DNA of 64,000 nt from Hofstenia miamia (Eukaryota > Xenacoelomorpha > Acoela > Hofsteniidae): NCBI GenBank assembly GCA_900660155.1, contig CABFPE010000166.1:1041770-1105769 (forward strand). Reading direction: 5' to 3'. Made by a program: the position numbers and the translations under genes. The notes under the pieces were generated by a model. The model was not told the origin of the DNA and did not search any database. It saw nothing but the letters and a program-made list of their open reading frames with translations. Below are positions 37,601-43,502 of the stretch, in pieces; position 1 is the first letter of the stretch, and each line of letters begins with the position of its first letter.

Positions 37601-38953
37601 TTTCGGCTTTCCTGGTTGGCTTATCCAGAAACCGCCTCGAGAAAGCTACCTTCTGGTGCGACTTAGAGGCACTGCCCTTTTGGATCAATTTACCGGGCTA
37701 ACTTTTGTTAATTTTTTGTCATTGGTCGATGGAAATGTTACAGCATATTATGACCTAACTAGTTAGACATTATTCTAGCGAAAATAAGATAGGTTTTGTA
37801 CTTGATTGCCATGCGTCATTAGTCTGATCTTGCGTCATATCAGTGGATTTTATCTCATTTAATTTTCAATTTGCTTACATTGTGATTCATTTCAAATCAT
37901 TTGAATTAATTAAGGAGCCACTCAATTTAATGGTAGGAAAATTGTTGAAGTTTTTTAATTCTACCGCAATTTCTATCAATCTTTGAGTAGGGTGCATTTT
38001 GCCATATAGTGAAATGTTGAATCTTTTTTATGAGCGACGTCATCAATAATTTATATTTTTAACCAACACTGCTTGTAACAATTTTCAATTTAACTTAAAG
38101 GGACTGTATTACCCCACCTCTTATTGTTCGAGTGCAAAAGAACTTTACAATATGTTGAGTAATGCTTTTCCTTGTTTGATGTTTGATACTTCATCAATTA
38201 GAAAACATGAGTCTAATTTTTTTCTAATGAAACAACTACCACCATTATGTTAGAAATTTTCCAATATTACCAATATTATATCTACATGTATTTAAAATAG
38301 ATGGGAACAGAAATGTGAGAGGGGAACAGAATCAGTGGTAGGAAATGACACGTCATCTTATTTTATTTTAGCAATATTTCCTCCAATTTCATATAAACGA
38401 TAAACTACAAGATGCTTTCTTGCCATTCGAAGATTAATGTTATCTGAATTCTAGTCAAGTGATTTTTCAAATTTTCACTAGTTTTAGCATTATAGACGAA
38501 ATATGTTATCCTAGTATTAATATTCTGATCTTATTTTATAGTTTTTTTTCAAGAATTCCCCATTAATTTATTTTTAGTCACGCTCATATCCATTAACATT
38601 ATATGAAGAATATGGAACTACATTTCCTTTAAAAATATTGTTCAATTTCAATAGAAATTTCTAATAGCCAGTAATAATAATAATAATAATAATAATTAGG
38701 CATGAATGTTGTAAAAGAATAATAATCTTTGAATAAATATCTGCATAGATTTCTAGTATTGAAAAGGTTGTGTTATTTACAATGTGTTTAGGCTTTATGT
38801 GCTATTTTCCGGGAGCATGCACACAATAATGATGTTGCGACATTGATGAAAATGGTACGAGTTTATCTTTCTCACAAAAAGTTTTGTAACCGCTTCAAAA
38901 TGATTCCGCCATCTACTACAAGCCTAATAAAGGATTTTTATTTTTGTCCATGA
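5392..38953 (+). CDS. Nc: CARD initiator caspase (Dronc / caspase-9 type), whole gene span
   Basis: A spliced gene on the + strand. Core exons: 5392-5701 (CARD), 27493-27643 and 28438-28811 (p20), 33430-33602 (linker and start of p10), 38792-38953 (rest of p10 and stop). They join with matching phases into 1170 nt, 389 aa plus stop. Six further 27-nt phase-1 exons lie between CARD and p20; with all of them the protein is 443 aa, close to the 450 aa of Drosophila Dronc. In the 389-aa form the catalytic dyad is H221 (SHG) and C269 (QACRG). The GAEKD stretch after the substrate-binding arginine (NRVGAEKD) is shared with Dronc. The expected role is the apical apoptosis protease recruited through its CARD to an Apaf-1/Dark platform in the cytosol. 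All key residues are present. The symbol follows Drosophila (Nc = Dronc); orthology is inferred from CARD plus QACRG and not tested by a tree. Confidence 0.9.
6141..6877 (+). mobile_element. Mariner relic, internally deleted, transposase C-terminal half
   Basis: The ends are inverted repeats: AGTCAATAAGTAAGTTTCG on the left and the complement of AGTCAAAAAGTAAGTCTCC on the right, next to TA dinucleotides. Inside, 6240-6787 encodes the second half of a mariner transposase: VFFDKYGILLNTAVPTGQ, then HHDHAPVH (second catalytic Asp), WDMLPHLPYSPDLA, and in another frame LPKIKESIRGQSF. A small deletion just after SPDLA shifts the frame and removes the third catalytic Asp of the D34D triad. The N-terminal DNA-binding half is missing. 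It lies in the caspase intron and is non-functional. Confidence 0.8.
6878..8476. other. Intron sequence, nothing recognised
   Basis: AT-rich caspase intron between the mariner relic and the Tc1-like relic. Only short spurious open frames are present. I saw no AG-27 nt-GT cassette here. Confidence 0.5.
8477..9647 (+). mobile_element. Tc1-like transposon relic with inverted ends
   Basis: Bounded by TA and by near-identical ends: CAATGCGGGACAAATT on the left and the complement of CACTGCGGGACAAATT on the right. At 1171 bp it is close to Tc1 length. Inside on + are the DNA-binding part (IKHGEVLSYRKIASKLKLSK, STVLYMIKSYY, KRGPKAKLSG), then KTVVRALSKM, FNLDDPDNWRS, MLWGILFS, and a degraded DNAPVH-type segment (QANCSVHISKKTIDFF) followed by remnants of GPDLNIIEN. 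Many stops and shifts make it inactive. It sits in the caspase intron. Confidence 0.82.
10549..10621. repeat. Long (AT)n microsatellite
   Basis: More than 35 AT dinucleotides in a row. Open frames across it encode only Tyr-Ile repeats and are not genes. Confidence 0.95.
11686..11993. mobile_element. MITE, 308 bp, TA target
   Basis: The ends are inverted repeats of about 33 bp: the left begins CCCAGTAAACATAGAACTGT, the right is the complement of CCTAGTAAACATAGAACTGT, and both lie next to TA. The interior is non-coding with repeated AACGAC/AACGCC-type words. The paralogous segment at about 15795 (ACTAATAAAACGAAC) has the uninterrupted target, which confirms the borders. Confidence 0.85.
12467..12493 (+). 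CDS. Nc: Caspase 27-nt exon A (linker cassette)
   Basis: Preceded by ATTTAG and followed by the consensus donor GTAAGT. It begins with the last two bases of a codon and ends with the first base of the next (phase 1 at both ends), adding A-GCSGAANT after the upstream G. It is the duplicate of exon B at 17861, differing in only a few bases although the flanking intron has diverged much more. Confidence 0.8.
12935..13547 (+). mobile_element. Internally deleted mariner-superfamily element, 613 bp
   Basis: The inverted ends CAGAGTGGGCACAAAGT (left) and its complement (right) are flanked by TA. The open frame 13170-13463 encodes EHVERIEQAVAQNRSTSTRK, then LRTALHKGLKQDL and VSELSDADRENCVDSC. This is the helix-turn-helix half of the arthropod and nematode mariner-superfamily transposases that carry a DUF4817-like N-terminus. 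Near 13430 another frame reads FLDEKFENRWIG, normally found more than 100 residues later next to the third catalytic residue. The catalytic core has therefore been deleted and the flanks joined. Non-autonomous. Confidence 0.72.
13860..14125. repeat. Degenerate telomere-like repeats, inverted halves
   Basis: The left part (13860-13935) is rich in CCTAACCC / AACCCAAACCC words and the right part (13970-14125) in GGGTTAGGGT words, so the two halves are in opposite orientation. The unit resembles TTAGGG with many variants. A neighbouring GTAT/GTATGTAC run lies at 13830-13855. Confidence 0.6.
14200..15085 (-). mobile_element. LINE fragment of a G+C-richer family, RT end
   Basis: On the minus strand the order is LHVDDTAIF (reverse transcriptase DD box) near 15030, then LDFSPNKTC near 14910, LGVTL, LNWTGHVSLRLCKVYSLLF around 14740-14810, and LRAIILYASPWWWPSGISL near 14650. 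These are RT motifs C to E and the thumb of a non-LTR element. Base composition is clearly higher in G+C than the surrounding intron and than the other LINEs in the window, so this is a distinct, later-arriving or foreign-composition family. Frames are broken. Confidence 0.7.
16214..17507 (+). mobile_element. Mariner relic, complete length
   Basis: The TA-flanked inverted ends, CTTGGCGTGTCTATAAAG on the left and the complement of CTTAGTGTGTCTACAAAG on the right, enclose 1294 bp, the normal mariner length. On + are KARFYAYLEMQNGISDKEIH (helix-turn-helix), ELQISKDTVLQIFTDDL, VEDETWVDFNPKLPKQK (first catalytic Asp), KTLMFFCFTSNKV, DNTRPHTSSVTAQFF (second Asp), then DYNLGDRWLFAHL in another frame (third Asp). 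Several frame changes and an in-frame stop separate these blocks. It inserted into duplication copy 2; copy 1 shows the site without it. Confidence 0.85.
17861..17887 (+). CDS. Nc: Caspase 27-nt exon B (linker cassette)
   Basis: ATTTAG before, GTAAGTG after, phase 1 at both ends, encoding A-GCSGSANT. Duplicate of exon A. Confidence 0.8.
18426..18452 (+). CDS. Nc: Caspase 27-nt exon C (linker cassette)
   Basis: Preceded by CCAATTTAG and followed by GTAATTT. Phase 1 at both ends, encoding V-EDCQSTIP. Its flanks (18340-18530) are paralogous to those of exon D. Confidence 0.78.
19681..19707 (+). CDS. Nc: Caspase 27-nt exon D (linker cassette)
   Basis: Preceded by CCAATTTAG and followed by GTAATTT. 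Phase 1 at both ends, encoding V-NDSQPTIS. Duplicate of exon C, sharing a conserved upstream stretch with TGCATTTATCT and TACATTTCACA words. Confidence 0.78.
20300..21240. other. Unclassified decayed sequence
   Basis: Somewhat less AT-rich than its surroundings, with open frames at 20528-20899 (+, 123 codons) and 21035-21223 (-, 62 codons). I recognise no family in either strand. It may be a worn repeat. Confidence 0.25.
21814..22670 (-). mobile_element. Deleted mariner-like element with inverted ends
   Basis: The ends are inverted repeats of about 30 bp, TTTGGAGTGAGAAGAAAGTA on the left and the complement of TTTAGAGTGACAAAAAAGTA on the right, flanked by TA. On the minus strand 22157-22375 encodes the transposase N-terminus: MSAMAIHENLVTVWDKEAPG and LSTVRRWVKNFKDG, followed by a broken GRP-type linker and the remains of a second helix-turn-helix down to about 22040. 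The catalytic domain is missing; total length is 857 bp. Confidence 0.78.
23107..23133 (+). CDS. Nc: Caspase 27-nt exon E (linker cassette)
   Basis: Preceded by ATCATTTAG and followed by GTAATTT. Phase 1 at both ends, encoding A-TEPRSEET. It is not visibly duplicated within the window. Confidence 0.75.
23640..24450 (-). mobile_element. LINE fragment, RT C-terminus to 3' part
   Basis: On the minus strand FIDDICLIITDND (RT DD box) occurs near 24390, followed by SSNQLKINIERNAIHYISP, then after breaks HKHDYVSEYRQKYNILSPLY near 23960 and FHRAASNIWNDLENTIR near 23770. The last is the conserved WN.L block near the C-terminus of CR1/Jockey-type ORF2. Several stops. A relic inside the caspase intron. 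Confidence 0.72.
24600..25740 (+). mobile_element. Tc1-like transposon relic
   Basis: Clear in 25100-25540: SDESIFEIYSSK (first Asp), VMAWSAIWKCGLRKIVHI, LLPLFTTDSIYQQHGAPCH, TSKEMKNFLHNNGVAILADW, PPDLKIIENMLKEVK. The second catalytic Asp of QQDGAPCH is changed to His (QQHGAPCH); the third position, the Glu of IEN, is kept, which marks the DD34E Tc1 group. A C-terminal tail (ELWNAIKKEFYAIPNSFIKR) follows after a stop. The region 24600-25090 is a poorly preserved N-terminal half, and no clear inverted ends were found. Confidence 0.75.
25796..25822 (+). CDS. Nc: Caspase 27-nt exon F (linker cassette)
   Basis: Preceded by TTTTTTTCAG and followed by the weaker donor GTTTTC. Phase 1 at both ends, encoding D-GRIQFSNT. 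Located just 3' of the Tc1-like relic. Confidence 0.68.
27493..27643 (+). CDS. Nc: Caspase exon: start of the p20 protease unit
   Basis: Acceptor TTTTTCCTAG, donor GTTAGT. It begins with two bases completing a codon, as the 27-nt exons do. The 49 full codons encode EVVDEIDGIVQNELTVTK, then CYKSFSTPRGYIFIINNYKF, the conserved first strand of p20. It ends with two bases of the Gln codon finished by the first base of the next exon. The Asp-rich DEVVDEID stretch lies at the CARD-linker/p20 border where initiator caspases are often cut; that use is inference. Confidence 0.88.
28117..28372. repeat. Tandem pair of a 128-bp intron unit
   Basis: Units 28117-28244 and 28245-28372 are identical. The second large copy has only one unit (at about 29661-29788). 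Confidence 0.9.
28438..28811 (+). CDS. Nc: Caspase exon: p20 catalytic exon
   Basis: Acceptor TTCTTTAG, donor GTAAGG. It encodes NLQNRVGAEKDGVNLEQLFV (with the P1-Asp-binding Arg), the middle of p20, AILFVSSHGSNNGIAGTDG with the catalytic His, and KLIFFQACRGSKLDEGF with the catalytic Cys. QACRG is the standard caspase pentapeptide. It starts with one base and ends with one base of split codons. Length is 374 nt, so it cannot be included twice without a frameshift. Confidence 0.92.
29854..30227 (+). CDS. Nc: Second copy of the p20 catalytic exon
   Basis: Identical to 28438-28811, with the same splice sites. If real it could only be a mutually exclusive alternative giving the same protein. More likely it is a scaffolding duplicate (N at 29201). 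Confidence 0.6.
30617..33429. other. Caspase intron, nothing recognised
   Basis: AT-rich intron between p20 and p10 exons. No ORF, repeat or transposon was recognised. Confidence 0.5.
33430..33602 (+). CDS. Nc: Caspase exon: inter-subunit linker and start of p10
   Basis: Acceptor TTTATGTTAG, donor GTTATT. It encodes PDEFDAIDLKRVDISESPAK, a linker with several Asp residues suitable for self-cleavage, followed by QDFFISHATFDGMVAFRKRS and AGSYFIM, the conserved opening of p10 (compare the caspase-9 pattern DIFVSYSTFPGFVSWR). Ends in phase 0. Confidence 0.9.
35900..36750 (-). mobile_element. Tc1-like transposase relic
   Basis: On the minus strand, near 36210, YFQYGGAPPHLYAIQN resembles the FQQDGAPPH box. 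It is followed, across frame breaks, by NPI.NYWTI (the NPIENLW box) near 36080 and a tail reading LQITLECCSSLVNSISSRLQ near 35950. The catalytic Asp of the second motif is changed. The 5' half is too decayed to place, and the ends were not found. Confidence 0.5.
37050..37720 (-). pseudogene. G+C-richer block with Cys-rich open frames, possibly a transposase tail
   Basis: The composition stands out from the AT-rich intron. On minus, 37437-37688 reads KVAFSRRFLDKPTRKAETGE, then GRVAERIPVP and VKQKVKRCCHVYHVHVG. The overlapping frame at 37292-37549 has HECASCGCYG and VYCALCEVVC. Paired cysteines after a basic stretch recall the zinc-binding tails of piggyBac-type transposases, but I cannot confirm the family. 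At 36980-37045 a further minus frame, SSSDEDIALLSGGSEDFDK, ends at a stop. Confidence 0.3.
38677..38697. repeat. (AAT)n microsatellite
   Basis: Seven or more AAT triplets in the last caspase intron. Confidence 0.9.
38792..38953 (+). CDS. Nc: Caspase exon: p10 C-terminus and stop
   Basis: Acceptor TGTGTTTAG at phase 0. It encodes ALCAIFREHAHNNDVATLMK, VRVYLSHKKF, then KMIPPSTTSLIKDFYFCP and TGA at 38951. This is the expected p10 end: LC..F..HA, the KQMP-like box and the final LYF-type strand. It joins GSYFIM to ALCAIF exactly as in known caspases. Confidence 0.92.
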   Translation, partial: ALCAIFREHAHNNDVATLMKMVRVYLSHKKFCNRFKMIPPSTTSLIKDFYFCP

Positions 38954-39052
38954 TAGATTGTATACTTTTGTAAATATTTTGTACATATTTTCGTATTTGA
39001 ATTTTACCATATTTAAAAAAAGCAAGTATATAATGGAGTGTTACGTGATAAG

Positions 39053-39064
39053 TAATAAATAAAA
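39053..39064 (+). terminator. Polyadenylation signals of the caspase
   Basis: Overlapping AATAAATAAAATA about 100 bp after the stop codon, giving a short 3' UTR before the convergent PIN4 gene. Confidence 0.65.
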
Positions 39065-39340
39065 TATTTTCTTAAAAAATATATATATATAAACGGTAGG
39101 AAATTTTACGTTGTTTAAATTTTAAAATTGAAATTATTACATCTTAAATACATTAGAAAATGGTTTTACCAGAAGGCTTAAATTTATACAATTCTGAAGA
39201 AATTTTAGAACTTTTCAAGTTATGAAATTAAGTCACCGTGAATCACAAAATGCCTTAAAATCAATAATTAAAATTGTAAAAGAAAAACAGTAATTCCTAA
39301 TGCTCATGTACACATTTATATTGTAACTAAAACTAAACAA

Positions 39341-39714
39341 CTACTTTTTTCCTTCAATCATTATCACATGATAACCAAATTTAGTTTTTACAGGAGGATC
39401 CGTAAATTTTGGATTGTCTACTGTACTAGGAGTTAACGCAAATGCTGCAGTCTGAAATTCTCCAACCATTGACCCCATTGTCATCCATCCAAGAGATCCC
39501 CATGTCTTGCTTTATCCTCACTTAATTCTGATGCAACATTGAATTTTTCGCCATTGTTAAGTCTTTCAATTGCTTGAAGTGCTTTTGATTGTTTTTCACA
39601 TAGTATATGACGAACATTAACGGCCGTTCCTCCCTTTTTAGTATTCCCAGACGTTCCAGAATTCTTTTGTTTATCGTCACCGCTTCCTTTTGATTTTGCT
39701 TTGGACTTAGGCAT
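39341..39714 (-). CDS. PIN4: PIN4 / Par14 parvulin-type peptidyl-prolyl isomerase, one base short
   Basis: Begins [17 protein letters not shown] (basic, Gly/Ser/Lys-rich N-terminus typical of Par14), then [35 protein letters not shown], and in the next frame [20 protein letters not shown] and [19 protein letters not shown] stop. The whole parvulin domain is present, and the length (124 aa if continuous) fits PIN4. The frame breaks once, in the GGGG at 39498-39501 where relatives have GG-x-LGWM; one missing G explains it. Upstream, TTATACAG just before the 5' leader looks like a 3' splice site, arguing for a real gene with a sequencing error over a processed pseudogene. It acts in nucleus, mitochondria or ribosome biogenesis in other animals. 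The gene is convergent with the caspase, about 280 bp from its poly(A) signal. Confidence 0.82.
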
Positions 39715-39774
39715 CAAGCGACTAATTAACTGTATAACAAAACAGGCAATAAAATACAAAATTTTGAAAAGCAA

Positions 39775-40745
39775 ATCGAATATTTCATATCTTCTATTGA
39801 AAATTTTTCGAAAAAGTTAAGTGATATCTTTTTATCAACTTCGTGCATTAAAAAGCTTAATGAGATAAAAAATCAATCTTATGAAAAAGATATTACAATT
39901 TAAAAAAAAATAAAAATCTAAATTCAGTTCTTATTTTTAGTATTCAAGAAAGAGATGTTACTTTTTCATTAAAATGGAAGCTGATAAAAACATGATATAC
40001 ATTGGATTTAGATTTTAATGACTTGTACGATTACACACGCATGGGTAAATTTAGAAATGGAAACAAAAGACCAATTATGCTTAAATTTAAAAATGCTTTC
40101 AAAGTTAAAGAACTAAACGCAAATATATTTATGAAACAAATACTTAGCTCTACATATCGAGAAATAATAACCCATTAAATCCAGATATATGCTTAGTTGA
40201 AACCCACCTAACATATAATATTTTTGACAATGCTGTTTCTCTCCCAGGTTATATTATAGAAAGGAATGGCCGTAAAAAATCAGAATAAGACCAATTTTGT
40301 GTTGGTGTAATGATTCAAGTAAGGTCTGATGCATCTTACTATAAATATTTGCTAAATATGGAAGCTATCTGGATCATTATAAATCCTTTGCGATCACCCC
40401 GGTGGCATAAATGGATACATATGTGGTGTAATATACCATCCGTATTGGTCTAGTGAAGAAAATGGAAGAATAAGAAGATATCTTCAATTAATATTTGAAC
40501 ATTTATTACGTCAATACCAAAATTATGCAATAATCCTTGTTGGTGAATTTAATCAATTAAATACAGGTTTTCTAAATACAGAATTTCAATTGAGACAAAT
40601 GGTTAATTTCCCAACACATGGAAGAAATACTCTGGCGAAGATTTACACCAGTTTACCGAATTTATTAAAAAATGATATCTGTCAGCCTAACATAGGTGGA
40701 TGTCATCATCAATCGGTATTTTGAGAGGCCAAATATTCCATTTGA
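39775..40745 (+). mobile_element. LINE fragment: ORF1 end and endonuclease
   Basis: 39990-40110 encodes DFNDLYDYTRMGKFRNGNKR and PIMLKFKNAFKVKEL, resembling the RxGK...RPI.VKF segment of LINE ORF1 proteins. From 40160 comes an endonuclease: DICLVETHLTYNIFDNAVSL, PGYIIERNGRK, IILVGEFNQL and FPTHGRNTLAKIYTSLPNLL. It differs clearly from the other LINEs here (LVETHL in place of GISETWL), so it is a second family. Several frame breaks; it ends near 40740 against the 3' end of a minus-strand LINE. Confidence 0.65.
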
Positions 40746-43490
40746 AAACCTAAATAAAATAGAATAGAATTTCTTATTAATTGTAGTACATTGGTATAAT
40801 TTACACCTCATCTAAAGCTGCTAATACTACACTTAATGTGTCAATAACAACATAAAATACACAAAACTATTAAAACATAATAACAAAAAACATGGATTCA
40901 GAATTATCATTTACCCAGTTTATTGCTAATTTATGATATCTATTAAAACCTGGAATCCTTTGCATGGTGTAGAACCTATTTTAGGAATATATTGTTTATG
41001 GAGGTAGTCATTAATTTGACTTTTAAATTTTATTCGCTTTATTTCAATTAGTTAGTTATTCCATAGATCAACTGCTGAATTTAAAAATGAATTTTTAAGA
41101 AAATGCTTCTTGAAATTCACTTTACTGAATTTGGATGTCCTTGAATGATAAGTTGAACACGCATATAGGGGAAATTGCAGTTTACTATAAGGTGAGCGCT
41201 GGTTTGAGATATCCCAAAATTTTATTAATGAAAAGTATCTTATGAAATATGAAGCATCATTAATACAATATAAACGTTTTCCATTCTTAGTATAATAATT
41301 TTCGTCATAAATATTAGCTGCTCATTTGATTTGTGAATCAATTTTATTTATTAATGTGTGGTTTATGTTATTAAATATGATATTACAGTATCTGTAATGA
41401 CTTAATACTAGAGAGTTAACTAACATTAATTTCATTTTTCCATTTAAAAAATTTGCTACATGTGAAATAGTTTTAATTCACAATTGCCATTTTTCGTAGT
41501 ACTATGCGTATGTGATTTGAATAGTTTAATTTATTGTCAATTGTTACTCCAAGATATTTGAAAGCTTAAACTTGAGCAATTTTTAACCACGAAAAATTTA
41601 AAATATGTGATCGATGATCTTTATTAAATGGAGACATAACACAGAATTCTGTTTTAGTGGGATTTACAGTTAAATTATGAATATTGAAATATCTTAGCAA
41701 TTGAGATAGATTTTTTTCTAATTTACTAATCGACGTTTCTATTTGATAATCATATGTGTATATACATGTATTGTCAGCATACTGTACTATTCCACAATCA
41801 TTGCTTAAACTGCAATTTAAATCATGAACATACAACGAAAAGAACAGAGGTCCTAAAATCGTACCTTGTGGAACACCTTTGTAAGTTTTACCCCAGTTAG
41901 AAAATATACCATTTACTTTGACTCTTTGAAATCGATCACTTAAGTAGCATTTTATTAAAATTGAATCTTTTACCAATATCCCTTTTATTGCAATTTAATG
42001 ATATCATTTTATTCAATAAACTAGTAACTGGTATGTATGATATTGACGTTTGGAAATATGTCAGCATTGCAAAAAATTCACGACCTGGTTTACGTAGTAG
42101 TAATAGACTCAAATTTACTATACAAAAAACTCGTTTGAAAGGAACAGAAAAGTCTTTTTTCACAAGAACTGTTTATTACGTGAACTGTCTTCAAGCCAAG
42201 TATAATTTGTCAATTTATAAAAGACCTAGATTTTTTAAAGAAACATTAAAGGTGATATTTTTCAATTTTTTAAAAGATAATTATTCTCGGGAAGGTTGCA
42301 GCCGTTTTATATTTTGTTATTGTATTGATTGTAAATGCAAACTCTTATAGATATTCTGTAGTCTGTAACATGACTAAATAAAGTCTTTTAGTAGTAGTAT
42401 TAGAATCGAAACCAATGCATTCTAGTTTTCTAAGAAGAATCTGATGATCAATGGGTCAAATGCTTTGGACAAGTCGACAGAAGCAATTGTGACAAAAAGT
42501 TTATTATCAAGATAAGATCTCCAATTTTCAGTAGCGCAAAGTAAGGCATCAGAGGTGGAGTGACCTTTACGAAAGCCGAATTGAGTATTCGAAAGAATCG
42601 AGTTGTTATAGAAATAAGTGTTAATTTGGTCAAATATTACTTTTTCGAAAATTTTTGCAAAAGGCGAGATAATTGTTATGGGCCAGTAATTGCAACATCT
42701 TAAAGGGTTATCTTTTTTATATATGGGAGTAACATTAGCTAATTTTAATATTGCTGGAAAAGTATTTAGTTTTATGTAGTGATTGATGATATGACATAAA
42801 GGACTAATGATGAATTTTGCACAATCTTTAATACACCATGCAGTTATTTCGGAAGGTCCGCTTGATTTGTTGACCTTTAGCTTAGCTATAGTTTTAAGAA
42901 CTTCATATCGGTTCACAAATCTGAATAAAAAAGAATTTAAGGAACTTTGTACTTAGATTTTTCAGGTATAAAGGGCAATGAAGGTCCCAGATATTTTCCT
43001 AGGTTAATGAATTGATCATTGATATCATTAGCAATATCTTTGGGTTTAGTTAATATTGCTCCATTAGTATTTTCAATAAGATGCAATTGTTGAACACGAC
43101 CTTTATTCCTATTCAGTGCATTGTTGATAGAGTCCCATTTTCGTTTAGGGTCATTTATTCTACTAAATAGTGATTTCATGTAGCGGTTTTGTGCTGCTCT
43201 TAGTTCAATATTTGATTTATTCCTTGCAATCTTATATCGCCTGTAGTTGTCAACAGGTTTATTTTGTATGTAGGTTTTGTAAGCCCGATTTTTGCATTTG
43301 ACAAGTCTGTTTAGATTGGGAATTAACCAGGAAGAGTGCATGATTTGATGAATAGAACTTTTGTGTTAAGACAAAATAAGTTTACATAAGTAGTGAGTGA
43401 ATGTATAAATGAATTGAATATAAAGTTTACATCTTCGAATAAAAAGACACTATTCCAAGATTCATTTTCTAAGTTTGTTTTTAGTGTCGT
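40745..43490 (-). mobile_element. LINE (CR1/Jockey-like), RT half, split by two insertions
   Basis: Read on minus: linker (42937-43341: AYKTYIQNKPVDNYRRYKIA ... KWDSINNALN), reverse transcriptase start (42422-42916: LKVNKSSGPSEITAWCIKD, TPIYKKDNPLRCCNYWPITI, TQFGFRKGHSTSDALL, ASVDLSKAFD), then an opposite-strand insertion, then the RT core (41566-41976: YKGVPQGTILGPLFFSLYVH, QYADNTCIY). The catalytic box reads YADN where YADD is expected. The tail from 41560 to 40745 is the degraded C-terminus and 3' UTR and matches 54165-54700. Its endonuclease half continues at 45690-46235 beyond a 2.2-kb insertion. Confidence 0.85.
41965..42401 (+). mobile_element. LINE 3' fragment inserted in the opposite-strand LINE
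   Basis: On + it encodes LPISLLLQFNDIILFNKLV, then RPGLRSSNRLKF, SFFTRTVYYVNCLQ and FFNFLKDN: the last 120 or so residues of a CR1/Jockey-like ORF2. It then has AATAAAGTC and a short TAG-repeat tail ending near 42401. It interrupts the minus-strand RT between DLSKAFD and GVPQGT, so it is younger than its host. Confidence 0.75.
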
Positions 43491-43502
43491 GAAACCGGAT
43501 TT

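Larger units (their letters stand above)
33603..38791. other. Last caspase intron
   Basis: A 5.2-kb AT-rich intron. It contains a minus-strand Tc1-like relic (about 35900-36750), an unassigned minus open frame (35183-35419), a G+C-richer block (37050-37720) and an (AAT)n run near 38677. The rest shows nothing recognisable. Confidence 0.6.

Noticed and set aside
41961-42350. 129-codon + frame as a host gene
   Set aside because: It is the C-terminal part of a LINE ORF2 inserted in another LINE.
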